Made by a program: the position numbers and the translations under genes. Source: Serpula lacrymans var. lacrymans S7.9 (taxonomy: Eukaryota > Basidiomycota > Agaricomycetes > Boletales > Serpulaceae). From it: 64,000 bases of DNA. Positions 48,701 through 61,165 of the stretch are shown here, piece by piece (position 1 is the stretch's first letter; every line of letters starts with the position of its first letter). Below the pieces are notes generated by a model. The model was not told where the DNA came from. It was given only the letters and a program-made list of their open reading frames with translations, and did not search any database. The DNA lies in contig NW_006763294.1 in the NCBI RefSeq assembly GCF_000218685.1, positions 2,751,174 to 2,815,173 of the forward strand, in the 5' to 3' direction.

Positions 48701-50730
48701 AAAGCGCTCAGGGGATGCCGACAGTAAGCCGGACGTGACAGGAGTTTGAGGGAACATCGATGAGCGAGGGCGTTCACCGATGGGTAAAAGTCTCGCCTGT
48801 TTCCTACCACTCTGGACGTTGGTGTCCAGGCGCGTGTCAGAACTACTTCGAGGAACAGCCCAGTCAACGCGCCCTACGCAACGTTAACGTAAAGAAGCAA
48901 ACATTCCCAGCTAAGAAACTTACCTTGACCACTTGGTGTAGACAACGTCATCCCCACTGGTACTCCGGTCCTACGTTTCTTTTTACTACCATTGGTAGGC
49001 CTTAGCGGGGCAATGTACGAGCCGCTAGAGGCTGATCCTGGCCCGGGAGACGTAGCGTGTTGTGAATGACCGAGAGGCACAAATTGATACTCATCCAAAC
49101 TATGATCAGCTGAGGTCGGGGAAATAAGAGGCTCAGAGTATGACCGACGCGGCGACGGCTTTCTTATTTGAGGGGACGAGGACGATGGCTCCTCTGATAC
49201 ATCAACTTCACTCTTTTTGGCGAGTGGGCTGCTGCCACTTTTTGTAGAATGATGATCGGGTAGAATATATGGAGTCCCAGGAGTAGTTGGAGCGGGCGAC
49301 GGAACTTCAGGTATTCGAGAGATACGGCGAGGAACTGAGAGCTGGTTTGATAACGCGTCAGGTGGAGTTGGTGTGGGCTGAATGATGGGAGGAATCTCAT
49401 GATCTCGATATGGAGGAACGTTAGGAACACCAGAAGCTCCTTTAAGATCTGAAGAAGAGTGCCGACGCGATCTATCCGTGGCATCTGAAGCCCTGCTAAG
49501 ATTGCGAAGAGCCTTCTGGTCCAAAAACAACATTCCTGCACTAATGGGAACAGGAGGTACAGGAGGGATGGGTGAACCTCTCCCTGATTCAATCACGATC
49601 TCTCCACCACTGATCCTCTTGTCGCGCCAATATGGCGAGTTTATCAGCGGATGATCTCCCCGAGGAAGAGTCGCAGAATCCTGCCTCATCATTGCGCTAC
49701 GGCGGGACGTACGATGGTCGCTCGAAAGAATGAAAGAGTTTGCTATTAGTGCACGTGCTAGCGTTGTACCTGATATCGCAGACATGTCCTCCGAAGATAG
49801 AGGGGAAGGTGGACGAGATGCCACTCCCAAGTGAGGGGCAGCTTTGGACGATACTGGAGTGTCGGTAGCAGAAGCACTGCGCTGTATTTGTACATTTCCG
49901 CCAAGTAGCTCCGAGTTGGGTATCATGATAGGTGCCGGTGCAGGCTTTTTCCACAAAGGGACGATGTTACCCTAAAACAAAGATATACGGGTCAATATAT
50001 GCGCTCGAAGAGTGAGATATTAAACCAATGTATTTTCTTATCCCATGCAGACCGGTGGATAGAGCGCACGAATGTGATCTCATCACCTTTGATACATTGT
50101 CTGTCTGGACAATCCATAATACATATGAGGTGAACGAGCACGTACATTGTGTGTCGTGTACTCATCGGAGCTGAGGTCAACAAAATTCTCTGCTTCCTAG
50201 GTCGGGTGTAAGTCGCGAGAACAAGATATAAACAAGAATGGCACCTCTATATCGCTGGGATGGGATATCACGATTTCTTCTTCTGAAGGGCCGAGGCCAA
50301 CCCGACCATGGCTCTGCTGTGATATCACTTGTCGTTCAACAGCACTTGGACCACTAGCACCCACAGAGGTCCCTGAATCGCCACCCAACTTTCCCACCTC
50401 TGGTGTGCTCTCTCCCATCTGGAGAAGTTCCTGAGGAAACCAGTCAGATAACGGTTCGGAGGAGAACTGTAGCTGGAGCGGGGACGCGATTGGAGGAGTT
50501 GGTCTGAGAGAGGTTGGGACGTGATAAGAGTCTGAACTCTGGTGGTCCGAATACGAGTCTTTGTGCTGGTAATCGCCAGGTCTCTCGTTTATATTGAAAA
50601 ACTCGGGGGACGCGAAAGAATCTATGGATGCTGGAGATTGTACAATGGGTGGTTGTGGTGGGACAAACTTGTTGTTCTTCCCCTTCCGTTTACCATTCTT
50701 TGCATTACGAATAAAAGAAGATATTAACAT
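45736..50730 (-). CDS. Large Ser/Pro-rich protein with coiled coil, function unknown
   Basis: At least six exons (50730-50245, 50196-50146, 49971-48924, 48873-46174, 46075-45840, 45777-45736) join in frame to 1520 residues. I do not recognise the family. Most of the protein is low-complexity Ser/Pro/Thr and probably disordered. Two parts look conserved. One is a short block at exons 2-3 (NFVDLSSDEYTTHN followed by GNIVPLWKKPAPAPIMIP). The other is a helical region at about 1150-1330 (WTFTSQQLQAIVSGAIRQSA, then LKQVAETNMLRQQISSLEAE) that should form a coiled coil. The tail ends KAMLATLDMIRD. The N-terminus is uncertain: the frame stays open upstream of the chosen ATG back to a possible acceptor near 50800. 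Inference: a scaffold or cell-polarity-type protein. Confidence 0.72.
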
Positions 50731-52631
50731 AGTGGTGAGCTCGCAAGAAGATGGATGTTGGTCAGAAGCCAGCCCGGGACTGCTGTATTGAGGATGTCTG
50801 AAAAAGAAAGTATAATGTCAAAGAGACAAATGATGGAACGCGCGTAAGAGCAAAGGTAGAGCGAAGAGGAGGAGAACGGGTTGGAGCAGCTCATAGCAAC
50901 GTATGGCAGTTCCGACATCATGGCGTATATTTGTCTTTATTTGAAAATCTGATCTAATCTCTCAAATACAGCGCACCTGTCCTGGCCCTGCCGGTTGCTT
51001 TCTCCACATATCTTGTCTCATAATTATTTCGTCCTTTTCTTTGGTCCAGTAGTATCCGGGATGGAAAACAGACGCTGAAGATGCCAGCTCAGTTCCCCAT
51101 CATCCCGCGTCAGATGCACGTGACCATCCCCTCATCTCACCTCCACCTTCAAGATACGCACCTCAGCCTACATCTCTGTTTCAATTCCCAACATATACAC
51201 CGATATCCCTGCCTCCTCTAGTTCGTATCTCACCACAGCACTAGCCCGATCAGCTGTTCATAGGCGCTAACCGAAAAGGCTGTGAATAGTCAGCCTCGGA
51301 TCGTAAGTGGCTCATACGTCAATTTACCAGTTCTTGCTCGTGGGTGGTCCGTGACAGCGTGCTTGCTATCAGTCACATCAACTGTAGCTGTCTATACCTC
51401 CATTCACACAAAAAGTCATTTACTTCAAGTTCATCGTTGAAGTGGTCATCCTGGCCCGCTGCGACTCTGCCACTTTCTGCCACTTCGCACAGTGCCCATA
51501 CGCCTCCGCCCGATCATAATCTCAATCACGATCGCGCCGTGACGACGGCAACGGTAAAAACACGGAGAATACCTTTCAGCGGTCTGTTCATCCATTCTAC
51601 ACCAAAACTTTACTTTAGAGACTCGGCACTGCCTCGCAGGCGATACAATGTTTCAAATTTCGCACGCAGATCATCGTCGGACCCCAAAACAGGTAACCTC
51701 CATCACACCATTCAATTATGCATGAAGCCGTTAATGCATCGTTAATGAGCCCTTCAGGTTCGTAGCTCCCCCGCACTCCCTCACATCGATTACCCAAAAG
51801 TCTACAAAGTTTGGTACAGCATACACTCCCATGGGTATTTAATATTAATCAATACCTCTAATTCTGAGAGAATTTATCCTAAATTTATCTCAAAATTACA
51901 GCACCGTCGTATCTACAGTTGCAAGGCCCATCTAGGCTCTCGACGCCTTTGATCACGCACTTCAAGCTACATGTGGTGCTCACGAGACCTTTTGGTCTCA
52001 CCTGCGTACATAGTGCGTACGATAAGTATACCCCGGACCTTAACTTATGACACTCACCCCTGGCCCTGAACGCACATTACCCAACATTACCCAGTATACT
52101 TACCCCACGCTCTTACGACCTGTTTATCAAACCCAAAACCTCCAATACGAGTGTGCATTACGAAAACCGACATATATAGTACGACGTCCACCCACTGACA
52201 CGGGGCACAAGAAGAAAAAGCCCGAGAGAAGAATCTTAAGATATACAATGCAAGTATACAGACATGAACATGAAGACGAACAAAATATGAGTACTATGGC
52301 GCTCAAAATGTGGCCCAATAAATACTCTAGGATAGGAACGAAATGCGATAAGATGAATTATGGAAAATGCAAGTTCTTAGAGTTCGACAAAACAGTGATG
52401 CAAGCAACGAAACGATGGGGGTAATGCGAAGAGAAGAAGAAAATAATGACGATTGAATGTCCACTTGATAACGAATGGCAGCTGAATGGGAGAAATAGAG
52501 GAAAAGGACGTCTCAGGTTGAGTAGAACAAGGCGTCCCCGTGATACGCTAAACTCGAAGCTAGATACTATATACTGAGTGAATAAAATTTCAGTTCACTA
52601 CAAAAACGTACTTGAAAGAACAAAACATTCA
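50731..52631. other. Long gap between two disordered-protein genes
   Basis: About 1.9 kb. It probably holds the 5' exon and promoter of the gene ending at 45736 and the 3' end of the gene at 52632. A 6-bp perfect hairpin (GAGACC-TTTT-GGTCTC) sits at 51984-51999. No other gene is supported. Confidence 0.5.
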
Positions 52632-55138
52632 TCATGTGCTTCCAAACGGTTTGAGTCTCTCCAGCACGTCTTCCATGCTCCGAGGCTGCTCAATCGAAAG
52701 CCCAAACGACGACGGGCGTGGTTGCCTAGAAGAAATGGGCTGCGACTTGGAGGTAGACAACGCTACCGAAGAGGAGAGTGAGGACGTGGAAATACGACGA
52801 AGAGCACGAGAAGCGCGTCGCTCTTCTTTTTCCCTTTGCTGTTCAGAGACACTATTCGCAGTACTAGTTCGATCAGGCCTGCTCGTCGAAGCCCGAGGCA
52901 TCTCAGGAATAGCCGAAAGACCTGATGACACTGTTGACGGCGTCAGTGCAGGGAGAGATAGCGATGACTGAGACGAAGCTGCAGAGCTCGATTCAAATGC
53001 CGGTAACTCCAGGCTCGAGACGGATTCGTCTCGAGGGATAGGAAATTCGATACAAAGACCCTGCGACTGGATCGAGACTGGCATCGAAATGCAGTTGTTC
53101 TGCTGTCTTGGTTTACCGGTGGGCGGCGACAAAAAATCGGGTAGGGTTTTAGCCCTTTTCAGTTTCGTAGGAGAGCCTGGTTTATCAGCCCCTTCCAGTT
53201 CTGCGTCCTTGTCTTCGCCCTTGTCAAGGTCGGAGTCAAGCTGCTCCGTCAAGTGATCCACAGAACCCATGTCCCCAATTTTACCATTATGCATCACTAA
53301 CCACCGAAGGCCCTCTATCTCTCTCGTCTTCTTCCGTACGTCTCGTTCCAGCATCTCAATAGTCTGGTCAGTTGCCGTCTTCTCTTCTTCGTATTTCTTG
53401 GTGATAGTTAACAAGTAATTTTGAAGATTGTCATATTGCGCTCTTTGAAACTGCAGCGCCTCTCGCAGGTCTTCGGCTATCGCAGCAGACGATTTATCCG
53501 CATGACGGACTTCTTCAGATGTTTGAACTGTCGGTGTTGACACCGAAGAAGGGAGCGCGTGAACCTGTCGGGAATTCGATTTCGCGGCCATCGTCATCGC
53601 CCTGGGACGAGGCGAAGACGAACGAGGGTGTAGTGCGGACAATGACTTCCGAGATATGACAGCAGGAAGCACTGGGTTACCAGGTACAGACGTTACCGAA
53701 CTAAGGCTATCGGTAGAGGAGACGGAAGACGAAGGTGGTGGAGGGAGAGGGAGAGAAGGGGGGGCAGTAGGAGCTCTACTGGGAGAACTGGCCAATTGAA
53801 ATGACGATGGCTGTCGTAACAACGATGCCTTCGACGGACCTGTGCCTGAGAGTAGACTCCCTCGTCTGTTATGACTCTTGCGAGAATCTGTACTAAATTT
53901 CTGGCTTGGCTCGTTCCTCGCATTAACACGCCGCTCTGCAGGCTCCGCATCGTGTTCTTCATCCGAGTTCAGATCTACACTAGTACCGAGCACACTCTCA
54001 AGTTCCTGAACCACAGAAGCCGTATATTGCACTCTCGAAGACTTGGCCTTCGTAGTTTGGCGTCTGAGATTGGAGGAAGAAACACTTTCCCGCGACGGCT
54101 GGTACGACGACGCCGAATTCGAGCGAAGCCGGCTGGGCAAGACGTGATGGCCTCCCACATGAGAGGGGGGGACCGGAAACTGCATAGGCGGACTGATGGG
54201 GGGACTAGAGCTGGTAGGAGACGTAGGCGCGAGAGGAATCACGTCGGTGCTATCCGCACGAGGGGTAGGAGGAGAAGGGTGAGGCTTGTATAGATAACTA
54301 GGAAGACTCGGTGCTGAACGGGGGAGCGTGAACAGCCCATGGAATTCGTCTTCCTCCTCAGGATTCACGATTGGGATGATGGCGCGTATGGGACGAGGCG
54401 TCGAAGATCTGCTTTGATTGCTCGATCGCGTCGATTCGAAAGAAGGCGACCGGACATTGACCACCTGCGGAGACAGGGACGCTGCTGGTGGCGGTTCCTT
54501 GGGAGGTTGAACCGATTTCTGTGGAGAGACCTGGCGAGCTTTCTGAGCCTTGGAAGGTGACCTCAGCGGGGTAAAATGAGCTGCGAATTTCGAGCCCAGA
54601 GAGGGGGAAGAGACGTTCAGGGTAGGGAGCGTGGAGGATAATGGGACATCATTCAAAGACGATGACGAGTCTTCGGGAGGTGAGATCATAAGGACAGTGT
54701 GCCTAATAACAGAAAGCATCATATCAGTAACACTGCAAGGCGTGATGGTTCCTTACCGAACGCGTTTGTTCGGATTAAGACAGTAGCCATGATCTCAGTC
54801 GAAGAGTATTCGAACACTCACCCATTTCCAAGTGATCTCGGGACAGTGTTCGGTGCATGGACGTCCGAACTCGTAGCTGGCTTCTTCAATGACGCGGGCA
54901 GAGGAGGGACCGCAGGCTCAGCGGTTTTCTTGCGTCCCAAGAAAGGTATCCTACTTCGCTTCGGTTTCTGAAGTGAGGTAGGCGTCTCAGTTCCTCCTGA
55001 TCTCTGCGTGCCCAGATTGGAGACCGATGGGGCTGGCCTTAGAGCCTGGCGCGAGGCATTGCTACTGCTGCTACGAAATATTTCCGAGAGATCAGACGTC
55101 TTCGTGCGTATACGATGCGCTGGGGAGAGACCAGACAT
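52632..55138 (-). CDS. Ser/Pro-rich protein with central coiled coil, function unknown
   Basis: Two exons (55138-54822, 54702-52632) give 795 residues. I do not recognise the family. The N-terminal exon has a basic stretch (KPKRSRIPFLGRKK). The body is Ser/Pro-rich, with one clear coiled coil at about 510-580 (AEDLREALQFQRAQYDNLQN, then YEEEKTATDQTIEMLERDV) that ends in IEGLRWLVMHNGKIGDMGS. A second charged helix (EQQREKEERRASRALRRIST) lies near the C-terminus. The layout (basic, disordered, coiled coil) resembles polarity or cytoskeletal scaffolds, but that is inference only. The gene is tandem with, and similar in composition to, its neighbour at 45736-50730, though no sequence homology between them is visible. 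Confidence 0.75.
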
Positions 55139-55814
55139 GGCAGAGAGATGTGGTCAAAGGAAGGGAAGAGAGCAGCAATGAAAGAGCGTGCGTGAAAGAG
55201 TGTTGAACAAGTTTGTTGCGAAAAAATTATTTAGAACAAGAAATCGGTAGCGACTAGTGTCTGAGCGGCAGTGTGGCTGTCGAGAGGACGTGAATTGCAG
55301 TGATTGTAGTACCTCCTTCTGTCGCTGGTGAAACAGAGGTGGCAGATGCGAATACGCTGGTCATGGGACACGGGGAGAACAGAAAGAAAGGAGAATGGGA
55401 GACCATTCCATTTGGCGCCGGGATTATAAGCTGAGCTGCCACGGTTTGGCTGGATTTCTGTAAACTATTATTTTCCATTCCCGTCGATCAGAGATCTGTG
55501 CTCAGCCTTCTCTTGGATACGCGACAAGGCCCTGCACACTCACGGGAGCTGTCCCTTTCTCCGTTCAATTAAACTCCCTATTCCGACACACTCATGAAAC
55601 CCAGCGACAAGCGGAGGCAAATCTCTATCAGATTACACTTTTCAATTCTGTCTAGTATAGTACACTAACATTCTCAAACTGGAATACAGTATCCCCCAGC
55701 TATTCGCACAAATCCAATCCAGGAAAAAATACAACATGGCCCACTCTATGTCACGAAAATAACGGAAGCACACAACAACAATAAGGGGACGTCATCGGCC
55801 CGGAGATCTCTACG
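55139..55814. other. Intergenic between Ser/Pro-rich gene and kinase
   Basis: A minus-strand frame of 74 codons (55254-55478) starts with ATG and ends with a stop, but it shows no family feature. I leave it uncalled. Confidence 0.5.
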
Positions 55815-57560
55815 TTAATTTATACTCGAGTCGACAACCACCCCAGATCTTGGGTTGTCCCAGTCGAAGCGCGAGAAGTCGGCCTCCCCTCCCAATTTAG
55901 AGTGTCGAGAACATCGAACCGGCGTAAATATTAGTTCGCTTGTGTATGTCGAGCGCATCAGGTGGGGCTGGAAATCGGGATTGATTGGGCGTGCAAGAGC
56001 TAAGAAAATAGAAGGATATGTCAGTATGAATGTGAAACCACATAGAAATAAAATAAGACATACCCCGTGCTTCAGTATCCGCAAACTCTGACATGCTGCG
56101 GGGGGAAGCGTTATGTTAGAATGAGACCAAATGGATACAAAAAGGAGAAGACATACCCAGCTTCTGTGCGGAAATACGCATGCCTTCTAAGATCTCGAAT
56201 TCCAAAACGATAACCAGGCGCCGTACGCAACAGCTGAAGTCAAAGGGAAATGAAATCAGTGAACGAACTGATGGAAAAGAAAGGTTATAAATACTTACCC
56301 CGGTGATCACACTCGCTGCATCTTTGTTGAGACTTTGCAATGGTGGATATACTACTCCAAAGTGAGAGGATCGCCAAGCAAGATATCCAGCGCACCCCAT
56401 GTCGCTATTGAAGAGGGTCTGTCAAACAAAGATATGTCAGATTAGCATCGCGATAAATAAATAAGGAATAGATGAACTTACGTCGTGGTCATCGGATTCT
56501 AATTCATAGATGAGACATCCTAGCGCCCAATAATCCACTGCGATTCCATAGGACTTTTTATCACGCTTCGGGAGACCCTTGTTTTGGATAACCTCGGGGG
56601 CCATGTACTGCCAGGTCCCTACGAGATCTATGCTATATTCCCCCCACCAATGAAGAGCACCGGAGTGCATGTACGCCGCGCCGAGGTCGGCGATACGGGC
56701 GTTGCCCCTCGCGTCGACGAGAACGTTTTCAGGTTTAATGTCGCGATGGATGATCCCCATCTCGTGTAAAGAGGCAATTCCTAGAGTCTTATCAATACAT
56801 TAGTGATGGCTTGACGGTAAAAGTTAGAAGATAAACTTACTATTTGAGCGGACCACCTCCGCGCATTAACTCGGCATGCACATGGATCATCCATCATGAC
56901 TTCCATTAAATCGTGTTGCATTAATTCCTGTAATGTATGTCAGAACTAAAGTTTAATTTGACTGAGCGATAGACATACCATTGCAAAGCAGAGAAAATGA
57001 TCATCCTGCATCGACCTCTCCAGTTCCATGATGAAGGCCTTGCCATTCGTCCAGTTCTTCGAGGTCGCGATCCTTTTATACGCGAGCAACTCTCGCTCCA
57101 AACCCGAAATCGATTTACGTTCCTTTTTGAATACTTTTAAACACAGCATCCTCTTCGTAAACAAATCCTCCGCTGCGATTGCCTCCCCACAACACCCTGC
57201 CTGAAGCTTCGCCACGAGTCGAAAGGGGCCGGAGACGGATGGATAGGAAGGGAAGCCAGGGCGGACGGGGGACGTTACAGGAATACCAGCAGGGCTGAAT
57301 GGGTAATCTCCTCCAGATCGTGGGGATGCAACAGCATCCCGCTGCCCCTCATGCTGGTTAATCGCGTCCTGCGCGTGCTGCAAATTCGTGACAACGCGAA
57401 GCTTCTTTTTGGGAGGAGTTTTGGTATCTTCGTCGCGTCTATTCTCGGTTCTGGCGCTGGAGATATCGTTATAGTAGTTGCTCGTGGAGGAGCCCTGGGT
57501 ATCGCGTTTTATAGCGTTGAGTGCGAAGAAGCGACGAGGAATCCAGGTAGTAGACTGCAT
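55815..57560 (-). CDS. Divergent serine/threonine protein kinase
   Basis: Seven exons (57560-56979, 56927-56841, 56787-56482, 56418-56299, 56233-56157, 56095-56064, 55999-55815) give 462 residues. Kinase features seen: the ATP-site lysine in RMLCLKVFKKERKS, catalytic loop MGIIHRDIKPENVLVD, metal site IADLGAAYM (DLG instead of DFG), the APE motif in GTWQYMAPEVIQ, and the DYWALGCLIYELE helix. The glycine-rich loop is poor: the expected position reads KLQAGCCGEAIAAED. The C-terminal tail carries ARPINPDFQPHLMRSTYTSE and FSRFDWDNP, reminiscent of the AGC-kinase tail. Catalytic Asp and Lys are kept, so activity is likely. The substrate is unknown and no ortholog is assigned. Confidence 0.85.
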
Positions 57561-58761
57561 GATGAAGAAGGTATAATATAAGAAGTATTTAGCAGAAGTT
57601 CGAAGGGTAAATGAGGGACAGACTGCTTTCTCCCTGATAGAACGAACGGGACAAGACAGGTAAAACGGTGAGAAGGAGGGGACATCAGGTTTATATAGCT
57701 ACTCCCTGTGGCCACTTGTCAGGGATTTGTGGTCAAAGCGTTGATGGGGGGACCGGGTATCGACCGGTGGTGGTGGACGCGATGGACGCTTTGGCATAGC
57801 GTCAAAGCTCAAAGCACACCAATCGGGAAAGGATGCTGGGCCATCTGCTATTATGGTAAATGGTGGCCATCTCCGGGTTTGTTTGTGAACAGAAGTCCCC
57901 CTGATGTGAACGACACAGTATCGGTGACGTTGCGAAGAGCCCTGCGGACGAGGACGAATACAGACGAAAATAGCGACTACGAGCAGCTACATTTTACGCA
58001 TTCGACGTCCACCATCATTCTCTGTAGTTCGAGACAGTCAGCAAGACGATTTTGTGAAAATTCAAGAGTACGCACACGCTCTCCAACGGAAGGGGTCTTA
58101 GGGATGCCATACAGGCGAGTACTTGAATTGTTGATGCACAGTTTTTTAAAAACATCCGTTTGCACGGGCTAATTCCTGCATAAATTAGCATAAAGTAGGT
58201 CAATTGGAAAGGAGGGGCCATCGATACAAGTTGCACTCACCTGCCAGGACTTATCTGTATCCCATCGGATGTAAATCAGACTGTAGATGAGTACCGAATG
58301 ACTATTGCCGTTCAGTATGGGAAATGGAGGTGACCCACTACATTCATCGCAGATACTGCGTGATATGATTACGAGACTAACCTTGGGGACGTTCACAAGG
58401 CTGAGTGTCATTTTGCAGTTCGCCGTCGAGCCTTCCAGCGTGAACGTCCTCGGACTCGAAGAAGGCTCCTCGGTCCGACCCGATGGAGCGGATCTCGTGA
58501 TCACTTTAGCGTTCAGAGTTGATCGCCGCCGAACCACCCAAGCGTGTCTTCAAGTCTCCGTCGCGGTCGCATTTGTTGTTATCAGTCTCTGCAGTCAACA
58601 GTGAGTACAGAAGCCCATTCAATGCTCGTCCCTTCTAATGCAATCATCAATCTGCTAGGTTTCCAGTCATACAATTACTCAGACCTCTCGCTCGGGTTTT
58701 CGCCTTAGGGCAGGATCGCATCAGATTTACCTGGAGCACTCCTCAGAGACGCCTGACAACC
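57561..58761. other. Divergent region between kinase and PPX1
   Basis: About 1.2 kb. On the minus strand, 58150-58600 has an open stretch of roughly 100 codons containing TFTLEGSTANCKMTLSLVNV and IRWDTDKSWQ, which look coding-like. However, I could not find an ATG start or a complete exon chain, so no gene is called. Confidence 0.45.
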
Positions 58762-60077
58762 ATGTCCACTCTCTCCCAGTACCTATCATCTCACAAATCG
58801 CGATATCTCAAAGACATCAAAAACGGAAAAGGGCGTAACTGGACCGTCGTAATCGGCAACGAGGCGGGCGGTACGCCAGTGCCCTCAAAGAAGCTTGTCA
58901 TGCTCATTCCAGCCGTACTTTTACAGACCTGGATTCTGTCGCTAGCTGCATCGCATACTCCTGGGTTCGCACAGAGGTTCATCAGCAACTCACTATACCG
59001 CTCATCCGCACTAAACGACCTGACTTTGTACTCCGCGCTGAAAACACCCATGCTTTATCGCTTGCTGGAATAGAAAGCAACTGGGATGAGCTCCTTTGTC
59101 AAGACGACCTTCAGTGGGATCAGGCCTTCCCTTCCAACAAATTCGCCCTTGTCGATCACAATTCCCTCCACTCCGAATATTTATCTCACAATGACGGCGC
59201 CCAAGTAGTTGCTATCGTAGATCATCACGATGACGAGCAAAAATACAAAGATTCCGCTCACCCGCGCATCATTGCCCCTTCTGGCAGCTGTGCCTCACAT
59301 ATCGCCCATCTTTGTCCCCCAAACCTACTTCCTGAGCTTGCAAACCTATTGCTATGCGCCATTTTAGTCGATACTAATGGCCTGGTGGCTGGAGGGAAAG
59401 CTTTACAGGTTGATCACGATGCAGTCGTATTCCTGATACCACAATCGACACTCCTCTTCCTCTCATTCCAACCTGAAGATCTACCAAACATGCCCGAACT
59501 AAATGATTTGTCGGGTACTTTGAGAGACAAAAAGAATTCCGTATCTCATCTGCAGACTCGAGATCTTCTCCGTCGAGACTATAAAGAATACGAATTCGTT
59601 CCATCATGGGCGCCGTCGAAATCTGCGATTCACGCGGGTATGTCTACCGTTCCTTTAGGTTTCAAGCGTTGGATCTTCCAGGAGCAAGAACTATTCTTCT
59701 CTTCAACCAAGGAGTGGATGGAAGAAAGAGACCTTTCTGTCCTAGGAATATTGACTACGTTCCGCCGAAATAGCAAAAAGAGTGGTAAATCGAAACACAA
59801 GCGGGAGATGATGTGGATTATTCGCGATACCGGCGCAGAGGGTGCAATGCAAACACTAGACGCACAGGAATTATCATCGAGAGTATGGTCAGGTTTCGAA
59901 GGTGATCCCGAGCTGCGGCTGAAAAATATGGCTTTCGAGGACTTTGGTGTACATCATGCGATGATTGATTCGTCGCTGCGAGCCAGGATATATAAACAGA
60001 AAAATTCGGACGCGACGCGGAAGACGAGTGCGCCAATTCTCCGTCGTATCATGGAGGGCCCTTCGGCACAGCTATAA
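58762..60077 (+). CDS. PPX1: Exopolyphosphatase (DHH family, Ppx1)
   Basis: Two exons (58762-58870, 58927-60077) give 419 residues, near the 397 of yeast Ppx1. It removes terminal phosphates from inorganic polyphosphate with metal ions, in the cytosol and mitochondrial matrix. Seen: motif I, GNEAGDLDSVASCIAYSW, created across the intron; motif II, KFALVDHNSL; motif III, VVAIVDHHDDE; motif IV, CAILVDTNGL; and the basic C-terminal DHHA2-type part (FKRWIFQEQELFFSSTKEWM). All metal-binding aspartates and the DHH histidines are present. It is divergent from the kinase gene and 353 bases upstream of ISD11. Confidence 0.95.
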
Positions 60078-60430
60078 TACTCTGTGCTCGTCTACACATA
60101 CAACCCTTGACATAACTAGCAGAAGTGGTTCTTTGCGACTTGGAGCCAGGATATGCAGAACAAGAAAATTATATACTGATGTTTCTTTTACCCCCACCAA
60201 TTTACGGTTCTTGTCGGAACATACCTACGCTGTAATCGATTGAAAGCACCATTACTTTGCGTCCTCCTGGAGAGAGTACGCTTATAAGTAATCGGAATTT
60301 CGGAATAGTTAACGTCAGCTGTTCGGCATTTCGGCATTTCCCCGCATGTGGATTTTGCACAGGCTTCGTCAGTTCTGTCATTCTCTAAAGTGTGTTTGTA
60401 ACTTTGTAGTTCCTATTCTAAACGACCTCA

Positions 60431-60781
60431 ATGGCGACAACACCAAGCTCAAAGGCTATTCTGGACCTTTACGCTACCGCCCTGCGTACATCCCGCTCGT
60501 TCAGTTCGTATAACTTCAGGCACTACTTCGTACGCCGCACGCAGGACACTTTCAGAACTATACAGGTACCATTTCCTGTCGTCATCTGTTTCAACCTAGT
60601 CCTAACTTATAGCAATATTCGATAGGAGGAACAAGACCCTGCAAAGGTGTCGTCTATGTATAACGAAGCTGTGAAAGAGCTGGCTGTGCTGCGACGGAGT
60701 GCGGTCGTCAATCAACTCTATGGCGGGTGGAAGTTGGCAGTGGAAGACCAGACGGAGGTCCGGACGAGGGGTGACACATAG
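60431..60781 (+). CDS. ISD11: Iron-sulfur cluster assembly factor Isd11 (LYRM4 family)
   Basis: Two exons (60431-60565, 60626-60781) give 96 residues. It binds and stabilises the cysteine desulfurase Nfs1 in the mitochondrial matrix. Seen: LDLYATALRTSRSFSSYNFR, HYFVRRTQDTFR, then EEQDPAKVSSMYNEAVKELA and VLRRSAVVNQLYGGWKLAVE. The family signature LYR reads LYA here, while the downstream FSSYNFR and RRTQDTFR parts are well kept. Length and exon phase fit the family. Confidence 0.92.
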
Positions 60782-61165
60782 ATGCGGAAGGGATGAAGGC
60801 TCCTCTTGTTTCACATTAGAGCGAACGGTATCTGAGGGGGTAGAGCGTCAGACGGGTCTCCGGATTGTCCGTAGTACGGAGGGGGGAATGGCTGTCTTGG
60901 TTGGTGTAGAGCTTACTCAGGAGGCATGCCGTTGCAATGGTTATGTGCTGGGGAAGATTTGCTGGTAGATGATTGATTTGCCTTCACATCCCCTCTGCTT
61001 CAGCTTACTTTCTTGTATATGCAAAGCTTTCTAATGCGTGAGAGGATGATCATGCGTGGATACTATACAACCATGATGCACAGGCTATACGCATATGCGA
61101 ATTCTATGAGATACTAAGATGATAACACAACATGATGTGTCCAATGTGCTACTACTCGAAGATCA
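60782..61165. other. Convergent 3' region, ISD11 / RCF1
   Basis: About 380 bases without a supported gene. It contains the two 3' ends. Confidence 0.55.

Noticed and set aside
55254..55478. Minus-strand frame of 74 codons between two genes
   Set aside because: Sits in the 5' region of the Ser/Pro-rich gene, with no homology signal and no splice support.
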